From Sterolibacterium denitrificans (GTDB lineage: Bacteria; Pseudomonadota; Gammaproteobacteria; Burkholderiales; Rhodocyclaceae), in the NCBI RefSeq assembly GCF_900174485.1, contig NZ_LT837803.1, positions 1,937,305 to 2,001,304 of the forward strand: a stretch of DNA of 64,000 bases, written 5' to 3'. The translations under genes were made by a program, and so were the position numbers. This document shows positions 38,600 through 46,148 of this stretch, one piece after another (positions within the stretch are counted from its first letter, which is position 1; each line of letters begins with the position of its first letter). The notes under the pieces are model-generated. The model was given only the letters and a program-made list of their open reading frames with translations, made no database searches and was not told where the DNA came from.

Positions 38600-38800
38600 T
38601 CAATGTTCGGGTGTTGCGTCGTCAGCGGCCACAATCAACGCCGAAATACTCGCAATATCCACTGAAACCTGCGCGCCGTCGTGTTGCCGGTCGACGCCAA
38701 GACTCTCCGCCCACGCTTGCACGACCTGGTGATCGATGACACGCCCGGCATCCACATCGGCCAGCGCCTCCTGGGTCAGCACCCTGGTTGCCTCTGTCAT
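38600..38800 (-). CDS. Short antitoxin-like protein with a replaced C-terminus
   Basis: A 66-residue frame whose first ~35 residues (with VDAGRVIDHQVVQAWAESLG) resemble short CopG/RelB-type addiction antitoxins. The remaining residues come from a copy of the sulfotransferase gene tail at 38623-38703, read in another frame because of a 2-base insertion. No toxin gene follows. It is probably a remnant produced by recombination and may not be functional. Confidence 0.45.
   Translation of the reverse strand: MTEATRVLTQEALADVDAGRVIDHQVVQAWAESLGVDRQHDGAQVSVDIASISALIVAADDATPEH
38623..38703. repeat. Copy of the 3' end of the sulfotransferase gene
   Basis: About 80 bases match 39271-39352, the last codons and stop of the sulfotransferase gene, in the same orientation. 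Both share CCACAATCAACGCCGAAATA and the downstream GTTGCCGGTCGA. The copy has a 2-base insertion and a few substitutions. It marks a partial duplication or recombination event. Confidence 0.85.
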
Positions 38801-38999
38801 GCCGTATCTCTTGTCGAAACCGGCTCCCTTCGGAGCCGGCAACACTGCGATCACGGCCATGGCCGCACCACACCACCTCTTTTGATGCGGCTTGATATCG
38901 AATCGATCATAGTGATTGGGATTGAATCGATCAAGTGAAATGTCGGGGCAATCGTATGAATGCCAGAGGGCTAACCCCATTACCGTCATTCCCGCCATC

Positions 39000-39066
39000 A
39001 TCGTCATTCCCGCGAAAGCGGGAATCCAGTACGCACCTGGATCCCCCGCTTTCGCGGGGATGACGA
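39000..39066. repeat. Dispersed palindromic element (REP/MITE-like)
   Basis: Two hairpins back to back: CATTCCCGCGAAAGCGGGAA followed by CTGGATCCCCCG...CGGGGATGA. This CCCGCGAAAGCGGG type of element is common between genes of many proteobacteria. It lies in the 469-base gap between the antitoxin-like ORF and the sulfotransferase gene (38801-39269), where I see nothing else convincing. Confidence 0.75.
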
Positions 39067-39269
39067 CTATCTGACACAGTCAATCACGCGCCGTGCGTTG
39101 AATTCCCGCCTGTGCGGTCAATTCGCGGCATCAGCGCAGCCAGGATGCTGGAGTGCTGGAACCGACTTGGCCAAGATGTCGAAATCGTCGTGCGCAAACC
39201 CTCTCGCTCTTGCGCCAAAGATATGTGCATACAGCAGGGTCACAGGAAAAGGAAAAAGCAAAGCCAGAC

Positions 39270-40532
39270 TCAGCACCCACAATCAACGCCGAAATACTCG
39301 CAATATTCCCTGAAACGCGCGCCGTCGCGTTGCCGGTCGATGCCGAAGTCTTCCGGGCGGTAGCTGTGCGTGCCATGCTTGTCGCGCGGGTTGTCCCGCA
39401 TGAACTGCGCCATGGCGGCCTTCACCGAGGGTTTCAGTTCGTAGCCGAAATGCGCGTAAATGCGCTCGACTGCGGCCAGCGGATCGGCCACGATCTCCTT
39501 CATGTGCAGATCGAAGCACTGTCCGCCGCGCCCTTCGTCGGCCAGTTGCCTGCGCTGCGCCACGGCGCGCGCCAGCATTTCACTCCAGATTTCCACCTGC
39601 TGCCGGCCGATCTGCCGCAGATCGATGGCATCCGAACCGACCCCGCGCAGCATTGCCGTCAAGCTGCTGATGGAAGTGCATACCGTGACCGGATCGCGAT
39701 GCGTATGGATGATGTTCGCATCGGGGTAGACCGCCAGCAGATTGCGGATCAGATGCAGATGGCCCGGCGACTTGAGCAGCCAGCGTTCGCCCGCTACGCC
39801 GCCGGACTGCAGATGCTGCAATGTCTGTCGATGAAACTGCAGGGAAAACGTCTTCGGCTCGTCGAGCAGCCACTTCGCGTAGGACGGCACGTTGTACAGG
39901 GTGTAGAACTGCTCGGCACGCATGTCCATGGCCAGGATGGCGACGCATTCCTGCTGCAGCCGCGCCTCCATGACATGCACGGCCTGGATGCCCGGACAAA
40001 GCTTCTCGAAGTGGGCGAGACTCCGCTCGACTTTCCTGATGCGCGGATCGCTGGTCCAGCGCTCCGGCGTTGCGGGTGGCACCGGGTGCTCCAGCTCCCA
40101 GAACAGCGGAGAACGATTGGCCGGATCGACATCGAGCAGCGCATGCAGGATCGTCGTCCCCGTGCGCGGCAGGCCGAGGATGAACAATGGCTGGCGGATT
40201 TCCTCATCAGCCACCCGTGGATGCCGCTTGCGCCAATCGATCAACCTGAGGCGCGAAGTCAGCCGACCGACGATTTCCTCCTGCGCCATCAGGCGCCCCA
40301 GCGGCGTCAGTTCGGCTTCGTGTTCCAGCGACTCCAGCAGACGATCCAGCCCCTGGTGAAAACCGGAATCGCCGAAATCCCGACAACCGGCCCGCTTGAT
40401 CGCCTTGGCCAGCAAGGCTTGCTTCGTCAGCCGGGCCGGCGGCAGATTGCAGCGTTCCAGAAAATGGCCAGCCGCATTGATAAACCGGATGCTTGCCGAA
40501 CGATAGGGCTGATCAAGCGCGCGCGCCTGCAT
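39270..40532 (-). CDS. PAPS-type sulfotransferase family protein
   Basis: A 420-residue protein of the bacterial sulfotransferase family that would transfer sulfate from PAPS to a hydroxyl or amine. The 5'-phosphosulfate loop is LFILGLPRTGTTILH, and the 3'-phosphate region may be WLLKSPGHLHLI plus IIHTHRDPVTVC. Substrate unknown. The start lies just beyond the fossil intI gene, whose reading frame it truncates; its 3' end is duplicated at 38623-38703. Confidence 0.82.
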   Translation of the reverse strand: MQARALDQPYRSASIRFINAAGHFLERCNLPPARLTKQALLAKAIKRAGCRDFGDSGFHQGLDRLLESLEHEAELTPLGRLMAQEEIVGRLTSRLRLIDWRKRHPRVADEEIRQPLFILGLPRTGTTILHALLDVDPANRSPLFWELEHPVPPATPERWTSDPRIRKVERSLAHFEKLCPGIQAVHVMEARLQQECVAILAMDMRAEQFYTLYNVPSYAKWLLDEPKTFSLQFHRQTLQHLQSGGVAGERWLLKSPGHLHLIRNLLAVYPDANIIHTHRDPVTVCTSISSLTAMLRGVGSDAIDLRQIGRQQVEIWSEMLARAVAQRRQLADEGRGGQCFDLHMKEIVADPLAAVERIYAHFGYELKPSVKAAMAQFMRDNPRDKHGTHSYRPEDFGIDRQRDGARFREYCEYFGVDCGC

Positions 40533-40574
40533 GATGTGTCCCTCTGGTGAAGCGAGTGCGTGGATTGTGGAGAG

Positions 40575-40831
40575 CTGCGGAGAGCGTAAGCGGCAATTCT
40601 AGTACCACCCGCCACCACATTTCCTTCGACCGCCAGATACGTCAAAAACTCGACCGCCCGAGCGACCTTCGCGCGTGGATGCCGTTTGTCATGGAATATG
40701 ATAAAACGTCATACCTGCTGGATGTACTGCGTCTCGGGGCGTATGCTGTAGTGCTTCAAACGTAGCCAGTCGCGGAGCCGGTTGAGCAGTTTGGGTGAGG
40801 CTTGTGGCGTGGGTGGTGTGATTGAATTCAC
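40575..40831 (-). pseudogene. intI: Fossil integron integrase (N-terminal part, interrupted)
   Basis: Reading down from a GTG at 40831 gives 40 residues including PKLLNRLRDWLRLKHYSIRP, a close match to the N-terminus of integron integrases, then a UGA at 40711-40709. In the same frame the homology continues with RFIIFHDKRHPRA and VEFLTYLAVEGNVVAG, as in IntI, until about 40575, where it meets the 5' end of the sulfotransferase gene. The catalytic domain with the Arg-His-Arg-Tyr residues is missing. Its orientation, divergent from the small genes that start at 40959, is the standard integron layout. Confidence 0.85.
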
Positions 40832-40935
40832 AGGTGTTTAGAAAATAGATGGTTGAAATTTGAAGTTATTTTTTATACACTTTTCATAAATGAAGTCTGC
40901 ACTGGGGACGGTGTGGACTAAACATTGGGCCTCGT
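40832..40935 (+). promoter_or_regulatory. Probable attI/Pc region of the decayed integron
   Basis: This AT-rich stretch lies between the fossil intI start and the first cassette gene, where attI and the cassette promoter normally sit. A core-site-like ATTGGGC occurs about 40925. TTGAAA/TTGAAG hexamers (40853-40865) and TATACA (40874) or CATAAA (40885) are possible promoter elements, none at ideal spacing. The placement is supported by context rather than by a clear motif. Confidence 0.4.
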
Positions 40936-40958
40936 AGTTTTCCTCCTGGAGATTTATC

Positions 40959-41714
40959 GTGTTCAAGTCCCTGCTTTCCAAACTTACTGGCTCACAGCAG
41001 CAACAGATGGACCGTCCGCCTGAACCACAGCTAGACGCGGCGACTGAAGCACTCATGCGTGCAATTGAAGAAAAGCGAAAAACTGATCCCTTTATAGGTG
41101 CAAAGCTCGGTGGAAAAGAAGTCTTTCAACAGCTCCTGCGCGCGATGAAAAATGAGCGTGGCGTCCACGTTGAGTCATTGCTATGCGCACTAGGAGCGCT
41201 TGCTGGTTATTCGTGTCAAGCCAATCTGCGCGCTCAAGCCCTTGCAAAGGGGTTGCCCGAGACGGCTACGCTAATCACTGTTGGCGGAGCAAATGGGAAA
41301 AGCTATTTCTTTGGCGATCTGTTGAACCAAGCATTAGCCGAATCACAGTATTCGGTCTGGGGGCTCGCGGCAGGGGCCGCACAGCACAATGGTTGCAAAT
41401 CACTGCCAGATATCAACAGCATTTTCACTCATGTAACCGAAACGGTAGGAACTGACGCCTTTGGCATTCCCCGACTTCCGGAAGGACGTGTCACAAGCGA
41501 TACACCAATTAACTACCTAAAGGCGCTATGGCCGGCGCTATTTCCTGTAGCCAAGATGTTTTGCAAACAACCGACGGAATGGCCCTTCATGTTTGGGATC
41601 GCAATTCAGGAGGCGCTTGATGCGGGAAGAGAGGCGCTTCCTCAGGACGTTGCGTTAGCGATCATCATGGAGAGCGCCATACCAATGTCAAAAGTCGATC
41701 TTGCAGCGGCCTAG
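40959..41714 (+). CDS. Hypothetical protein, first integron cassette
   Basis: A 251-residue protein of unknown family, beginning MFKSLLSKLTGSQQQQ. The middle is Ala/Gly-rich (VESLLCALGALAGYSC; LITVGGANGKSYFFGDLL). It looks cytoplasmic and mostly helical. Base composition is lower in GC than neighbouring core genes, as usual for cassettes. The ribosome site is CCTGGAGATT. No clear attC was seen between its stop and the next gene (41715-41782). Confidence 0.6.
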   Translation: MFKSLLSKLTGSQQQQMDRPPEPQLDAATEALMRAIEEKRKTDPFIGAKLGGKEVFQQLLRAMKNERGVHVESLLCALGALAGYSCQANLRAQALAKGLPETATLITVGGANGKSYFFGDLLNQALAESQYSVWGLAAGAAQHNGCKSLPDINSIFTHVTETVGTDAFGIPRLPEGRVTSDTPINYLKALWPALFPVAKMFCKQPTEWPFMFGIAIQEALDAGREALPQDVALAIIMESAIPMSKVDLAAA

Positions 41715-41782
41715 CCATACACACAGCCCTAAGATACCTCACCGTGCAGCAACCAATACAGGAACCCTGAAGGAACATCCCA

Positions 41783-42079
41783 ATGCGAGATCATTTATCA
41801 AACGCTTTGTTTAGAACACGCGAAGGATTCATCTTAATTTTTAGTAGCGTCATCTATTTGGCCATTGGGCTTTCAGCAAAGCTCTCACCACCAGTTGCTT
41901 CCGTTTTTGGCTTTGTTGGATTTATGGCTTTCTTTATGCCAATTATTCTTCTGGTGTTTTTTATCAAGATTGGTGGCTACAAAAAAGACTATCTCTCCAC
42001 TTGGTTCAACACAGCAGTCATGCTTACCGTCGCTCTCGTCCCTATCATTATTGTTGCCAAATCGGCCCTTTCCCGCTGA
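41783..42079 (+). CDS. Small membrane protein, integron cassette
   Basis: A 98-residue protein with an N-terminal amphipathic stretch and two to three hydrophobic helices (FILIFSSVIYLAIGLSA, VFGFVGFMAFFMPIILLVFF and a C-terminal segment). GAAGGA precedes the start. It is followed by an attC-like site ending at 42202. Family unknown; tiny membrane proteins are frequent cassette products. Confidence 0.55.
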   Translation: MRDHLSNALFRTREGFILIFSSVIYLAIGLSAKLSPPVASVFGFVGFMAFFMPIILLVFFIKIGGYKKDYLSTWFNTAVMLTVALVPIIIVAKSALSR

Positions 42080-42115
42080 GCGGTCAATGCCACTCACACT
42101 TTGTGAATCCGCGAG

Positions 42116-42202
42116 GTCCAATCCCGAGGTCAACCTCGCTCCATTCGGTCACTAGACGCTGCGCGATGAAGTCGCGCAGCACCGGTTACCGCAACGTTGG
42201 AC
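42116..42202 (+). repeat. attC-like site A
   Basis: Begins with GTCCAAT (R''-like) and ends with GTTGGAC (R', matching GTTRRRY), 87 bases apart ends included. Inside are GGTCAACC and GGTTACC as possible L''/L' arms and an inverted GCTGCGCGA/TCGCGCAGC stem. This is the expected fold of a cassette recombination site after the small membrane protein gene. Confidence 0.6.
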
Positions 42203-42217
42203 GCCTTAATGAAAAAA

Positions 42218-42284
42218 TTAAAAGGGGCCAGGGTCAAATAATTTCTGTCAACCAAAATAGAAAATCGAGCCAGGCCCCTTTAAC
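42218..42284. repeat. REP/MITE-like inverted repeat
   Basis: Outer arms AAAGGGGCC (42221-42229) and GGCCCCTTT (42273-42281) enclose GGGTCAAATAATTT-type sequence resembling dispersed REP elements associated with RAYT transposases. It lies between two attC-like sites and may have invaded the cassette array. No gene is seen here. Confidence 0.5.
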
Positions 42285-42304
42285 TTTCTTCACGACACAT
42301 GAGC

Positions 42305-42364
42305 ACACAACAATTCATTTAAGCCGACGCCGCTTTGCAACGCGGCTTAATTTAGGCGTCAGAC
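42305..42364 (+). repeat. attC-like site B
   Basis: A 60-base site: ACACAAC, then AATTCATTTAAGCCGACGCC, a central CGCTTTGCAACGCGGCTTAA fold, and GTCAGAC at the end. It is nearly the textbook 59-base-element pattern, but R' has C for the second T (GTCAGAC for GTTRRRY). The next small gene starts six bases later. Confidence 0.75.
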
Positions 42365-42369
42365 ATACT

Positions 42370-42549
42370 ATGTTTCGCAGGCGCATGATTCCTATCAGCT
42401 TACTAGCTCTTACCGTTCTTCCAATATCTTTGCTATTGGTGCCGCTGATAGTGTTTGCACTACCTTTCTGGATAGCCGGCATTATGAATTTCATTGTAGG
42501 AAATTACGGCCTTAAAGAATTTACAAACTCAGCCCGCCCTGACGAATGA
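42370..42549 (+). CDS. 59-residue membrane protein, integron cassette
   Basis: A tiny protein starting MFRRRMIPIS, with one long or two closely spaced hydrophobic helices (residues 7-45) and a polar tail ending NSARPDE. It begins directly after attC-like site B, as cassette genes do. Its end is only ~110 bases before the IS transposase, so its own attC may have been interrupted by the insertion. Confidence 0.5.
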   Translation: MFRRRMIPISLLALTVLPISLLLVPLIVFALPFWIAGIMNFIVGNYGLKEFTNSARPDE

Positions 42550-43850
42550 AAGGGACTTCCCCGTCCCGAGCCGGCCGTGCGGGAAATGCACGGGAACGGC
42601 AACGAAGTGCCAAGATGGGGTTTCTGACAACGCTCATCAACTCGACTCGGGAGAGGAAATCATGGAAATCGTAACGCTCGGCATTGATCTTGCCAAGAAC
42701 ATATTCGCACTGCACGGCGTGGATGGCGCCGGCAAGGTGGTATTGCAACGTCCGGCGGTGAAACGGGTCAAGCTGCTGGAGGTGACCGCCAGTCTGGCGC
42801 CGTGCCTGATTGGCATGGAAGCCTGTTCCGGTGCGCACCACTGGGCACGTGAGATGACTCGGCAAGGCCATGATGTGCGGCTGATCGCGCCAAAGTTTGT
42901 CGCGCCGTATCGCATGTCCGGCAAGCGCGGCAAGAACGATGCCGCCGACGCGGCGGCGATCTGCGAAGCGGTGGCACGTCCGGCCATGCGCTTTGTGCCC
43001 GTAAAAACCATCGAGCAGCAAAGCGAACTGTTCCTGCATCGTGCCCGGCAAGGCTACGTCGAGCAGCGCACGGCGCTCATCAACCGCGTGCGCGGCCTGC
43101 TTGCGGAGATCGGCATCGTGCTGGCGCAAAAGGCCGACACCGTGCGCCGCGAACTGGTCCATCTGCTCGAAGACCTGCCCGGCTCCTGCAACATCGTCGT
43201 CGCCGATGCGATCACCGACCTGGAACGGCTGGACGCGCGTATTGCGGAATACGACCGGCATATCGCCGGGTGCGCCAAGGCCAACGCCGATGCCCGGCGC
43301 CTGATGCAACTGTCCGGCATCGGCCCGACCACGGCCAGCGCCTTGGTGGCCACGGTGGGCAATGGTCATGATTTCGCCAGCGGGCGGCAGTTCGCCGCCT
43401 GGCTGGGGATGGTGCCGGGGCAATACAGTTCCGGAGGCAAGCAACGGCTTGGCAGGATCACCAAGGCCGGGGATCGTTACCTGCGTACCTTGCTGATCCT
43501 GGGCGCCCGTTCCGTCCTGCAAAGTGGCAGGAAGAAGGAAGACGCCATCAGCCGCTGGACGAGGGATGTGGAAGGGCGGCGTGGTTACTGGAAGGCCGTG
43601 GTGGCGATGGCGGCGAAGAACGCGCGGTTGGCCTGGGCGGTATTGCGGCGCGGGGACGATTTCCGGTTGTACGGCCAGGAGGCTGCGGCGGGGGCATAGT
43701 GCCCGCCGGGATCGATGGCTGAAGGTGTTGTGCCAAGTGACGTGGGATGGCTGCGTTGATGGGAACAGGTTCAAGACCTGCGCTGGGGAATGCTCGATTA
43801 ATTCAAGGAGTCTGCCTACGTGCAGGATATCCTCGACTAACGAATGGAGC
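42550..43850 (+). mobile_element. IS110/IS1111-type insertion sequence (ends not resolved)
   Basis: Contains the transposase at 42662-43699 with ~110 bases before and ~150 bases after it. ACGAATG occurs near both proposed ends (42542-42548 and 43840-43846), which may reflect target or junction sequence. No terminal inverted repeats were found, as expected for IS110-like elements. The non-coding 3' part would be where IS1111-type elements encode the guide RNA for target choice. Confidence 0.55.
42662..43699 (+). CDS. IS110-family transposase
   Basis: A 345-residue DEDD-type transposase. The N-terminal RuvC-like domain has LGIDLAKN (Asp), LIGMEACSGAHHW (Glu) and GKNDAADAAAI (Asp pair). The C-terminal transposase-20 domain has LSGIGPTTASALVATVG and a conserved serine in GQYSSGGK. 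The protein appears complete. Some IS1111 members insert specifically into attC sites of integron cassettes, which fits its location inside a cassette array. Confidence 0.92.
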   Translation: MEIVTLGIDLAKNIFALHGVDGAGKVVLQRPAVKRVKLLEVTASLAPCLIGMEACSGAHHWAREMTRQGHDVRLIAPKFVAPYRMSGKRGKNDAADAAAICEAVARPAMRFVPVKTIEQQSELFLHRARQGYVEQRTALINRVRGLLAEIGIVLAQKADTVRRELVHLLEDLPGSCNIVVADAITDLERLDARIAEYDRHIAGCAKANADARRLMQLSGIGPTTASALVATVGNGHDFASGRQFAAWLGMVPGQYSSGGKQRLGRITKAGDRYLRTLLILGARSVLQSGRKKEDAISRWTRDVEGRRGYWKAVVAMAAKNARLAWAVLRRGDDFRLYGQEAAAGA

Positions 43851-43911
43851 CCCCGGCGTGCGTCTTTCATCAGGGTCTGCGGCAAGAAAGTCGCGTCAAT
43901 GACCGTTTGTA

Positions 43912-44358
43912 GTGTCGCCGTCGCGAACCTTGCACCCACAGCATGCGCAGTTCCTGCGAAACCGGAGCAGCAACACCGATACGGCCAGTGTGCGCCCTGC
44001 GGGCGAGATTCAACGGCACGAACAATTCAACATCTACATCAGTGAAGCGCTGCGCGCTTCAGGAGAAAGACAACGAAACACCCTCGGCAATTTCATCCTT
44101 GACCTTCGCGGGGAAGCCCTTGTAGTTGTATTAATGTTCTTTTCTGCGCCAGTAGGTCTAGTATCATTGTTTTATCTTTGGTCGTTCTTGATACTGGATA
44201 TCCAGCAAAAATCCCCACAAAACAGATGCTCTTACATAATTGCACTCTGGCTAGGTATCCTGTCTGGGGTACAGCTACTCTTTGTACAGTTTGGCATCGT
44301 CTTCTTTCTTGCCCCCGCTACACTTTATGCGTTATACAGACTACAAAAGTCAAACTAG
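43912..44358 (+). CDS. Small membrane protein, integron cassette (start uncertain)
   Basis: An open frame with two to three hydrophobic helices (from VVVLMFFSAPVGLVSLFYLW to VQFGIVFFLAPATLYALY). Only GTG codons at 43912 and 43990 and an ATG at 44134 could start it. The first part may be remnant attC or IS-junction sequence rather than coding. The short form would be 74 residues. Low GC and a truncated attC behind it support a cassette origin. Confidence 0.4.
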   Translation: MSPSRTLHPQHAQFLRNRSSNTDTASVRPAGEIQRHEQFNIYISEALRASGERQRNTLGNFILDLRGEALVVVLMFFSAPVGLVSLFYLWSFLILDIQQKSPQNRCSYIIALWLGILSGVQLLFVQFGIVFFLAPATLYALYRLQKSN

Positions 44359-44379
44359 CATGACGCAATATACCCATCA

Positions 44380-44406
44380 GCCTAACAACTCATTCCAGCG
44401 TTAGAC
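44380..44406 (+). repeat. Truncated attC-like site
   Basis: GCCTAAC (R'') and GTTAGAC (R') are both perfect, but they are only 27 bases apart ends included, so the central L''/L' stem is lost. Probably a deletion derivative of a normal site. Confidence 0.55.
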
Positions 44407-44494
44407 GCAAAAACCATCCATGACTTGGTAGGCGTCGTTATCTGGGGCCTTTTAGACATAGTTCTGGCAGTTCTGAGGCGCCCAGCAGGCAAGG

Positions 44495-45265
44495 CTACTC
44501 CTTGAGAAAGCAATACGAGCGGTAGCTCATGCCGCCATTGAGCAGCGCCCGGTGAACGAGCGAGCCTTCCAGCCCGGCGAATTCCCGGCCGATGCCGCGT
44601 AGCGGCCTGGGCAGGGTCTTGTTGAGCAAGGCCAGGTAGCGCGCCGAATTCAGTTCCATGCCGCGCAGCACGGCTTGATCGATGACCTCCGACTTGACCA
44701 ACTTGAGCGGACAGGCGGCGAGTTGCGCTTCCCATTTGGCGATGTCGTGATGGAAACGGAAATCGGCATATAGAAAATAGCCGCCCGGGCGCAAGACCCG
44801 CGCGACTTCGTCAAGGAAGCGCGCGAAATCGGGATAGCAGTGCGAGGCTTCGACATTCATGACGAGATCGTATTCGGCGTCCGTGAATGGCAGATTTTCG
44901 GCATCGCCCTGCAGGAAGCCGAGGCCGGCCACCTGATGGCGTTTATTGCAAAAGGCAATACCGGCGGGGTTCAGGTCGAGCGCGGTATAGCGGGCCGGCC
45001 CGAAAGTGCGGGCGAGATAGGAGGCCCCGCCGCCATGGCCGCAACTGACTTCCAGCACCTGCTTGCCGCGCCATTCAGCCTGGCTGGCGACATGGTGATA
45101 CAACTGGATGCAGGTACGATTCGGTTCGTCGGCCGCCGACAGCGGTATGCCCAATGGCGGATCGGTCTCGAACGCATAGTTGAGAAACAATACATCCTCG
45201 CCCTGCAACCGACGGGTCACGAAGGGATACCAGAGTTTCCAGATCGTCTTTTGCAGTGCACCCAT
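44495..45265 (-). CDS. SAM methyltransferase resembling mycobacterial phthiotriolone methyltransferase
   Basis: A 256-residue class I methyltransferase. From memory it resembles Mycobacterium Rv2952 over most of its length: WKLWYPFVTRRL, EDVLFLNYAFETDPP, DEPNRTCIQLYHH, QVLEVSCGHGGGASYLART, DAENLPF, VEASHCYPDFARFL and RVLRPGGYFLYADFR. Rv2952 O-methylates a lipid. The ATG at 45265 aligns better with the family N-terminus than the TTG at 45301. It lies on the opposite strand to the surrounding cassette genes and has GC content like the core genome. Confidence 0.8.
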   Translation of the reverse strand: MGALQKTIWKLWYPFVTRRLQGEDVLFLNYAFETDPPLGIPLSAADEPNRTCIQLYHHVASQAEWRGKQVLEVSCGHGGGASYLARTFGPARYTALDLNPAGIAFCNKRHQVAGLGFLQGDAENLPFTDAEYDLVMNVEASHCYPDFARFLDEVARVLRPGGYFLYADFRFHHDIAKWEAQLAACPLKLVKSEVIDQAVLRGMELNSARYLALLNKTLPRPLRGIGREFAGLEGSLVHRALLNGGMSYRSYCFLKE

Positions 45266-45376
45266 GGGAAGTGGATATCTAAGAGGCCTGAAAGCCGGCA
45301 AGTGTCACAGCTTATTCATGCATAGTCAATCCAGTTAGCGGTGCTTGATTCGGGTTGACTCTGCCTCGGCAGGATA

Positions 45377-45401
45377 ATTTAATCAACGACTTAGATTAAA
45401 T
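45377..45401. promoter_or_regulatory. Palindrome in a divergent gap
   Basis: ATTTAATC, nine bases, GATTAAAT: a perfect 8-base inverted repeat in the 322-base gap between the Rv2952-like gene (minus) and the isoprenylcysteine-methyltransferase-like gene (plus). It could bind a dimeric regulator. Nothing else is evident in 45266-45587. Confidence 0.4.
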
Positions 45402-45587
45402 AGCCACCTTTTCTTGTCCTTTTCCTGCCAGGCCGGCATTTCGGAATGCGCGCTGCAAAATCCTGGCTTTTCGGGTCATCCATGTGGCATCGAGTACCCT
45501 CAAATCTGAAAACGTGTTTGGCAATATCACAATCCAGAGCGGGCTTCCATGCTGAAACGCCCTTTCATTCATTAGCCATCAATAACC

Positions 45588-46049
45588 ATGCCCTTACTCG
45601 ATCACAAAATTCCACCGCCTGTCGTGGGACTCGCCTGCGCAGCGCTTGCCTGGTTTCTTGCGTCACACACACCGCAACTGACGCTTGAGTGGCATTTCCG
45701 GTATGTTCTCGTTGTGCTTGTCGCTGCGCTTGGCGTCGGTATTGATCTTTGGGGGTTGATTGCGTTTCGCATGGCGCGCACCACCGTCAATCCGCTGGCA
45801 CCTGGTCGCTCCAACAGCGTCGTCCGTACAGGCCCGTATCGCTTCACGCGCAATCCCATGTACCTCGGCATGGCGCTGCTGCTGCTCGCGTGGTGCATAC
45901 ATTTGCGGAATCCTCTTGCGCCGCTGTCCATACTGGCGTTCTTCGTTTACATCATCAGGTTTCAGATCATTCCCGAGGAGCGAGCCTTGCTTGCGAAATT
46001 TGGGGATGCGTATGCCGCCTACTTGTCGGACGTCAGACGGTGGCTTTGA
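45588..46049 (+). CDS. Isoprenylcysteine carboxyl methyltransferase-like membrane protein
   Basis: A 153-residue protein of the ICMT/PEMT family with four membrane segments and the SAM-binding signature RTGPYRFTRNPMYLGM, followed by the C-terminal EERALLAKFGDAYAAYLSDV. Bacterial homologues methylate unknown acceptors. It is followed within two bases by a partial attC-like site, so it appears to be a cassette gene. Confidence 0.8.
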   Translation: MPLLDHKIPPPVVGLACAALAWFLASHTPQLTLEWHFRYVLVVLVAALGVGIDLWGLIAFRMARTTVNPLAPGRSNSVVRTGPYRFTRNPMYLGMALLLLAWCIHLRNPLAPLSILAFFVYIIRFQIIPEERALLAKFGDAYAAYLSDVRRWL

Positions 46050-46050
46050 A

Positions 46051-46098
46051 GGCCAACAATTCATTCAAGTCGACGTCGCTTCGTGCTGCGGCCTAAGA
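46051..46098 (+). repeat. Partial attC-like site C
   Basis: GGCCAACAATTCATTCAAGT then CGACGTCGCTTCGTGCTGCG and GCCTAAG match the left and central parts of standard attC sites of this type. The right-hand GTTRRRY core is missing and is replaced by AGCAAAGGGCCAGG. Confidence 0.65.
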
Positions 46099-46148
46099 AC
46101 AGCAAAGGGCCAGGCCCGGTTTTCCCGCAGAATCACGCCTTTCCACGA

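Noticed and set aside
39131-39376. Small minus-strand ORF of 81 codons
   Set aside because: It overlaps the sulfotransferase 3' end in another frame and has no family match; likely spurious.
43760-43790. GGTTCAAGACC resembling a T-loop
   Set aside because: No matching acceptor or anticodon arm; it lies in the non-coding part of the IS element.
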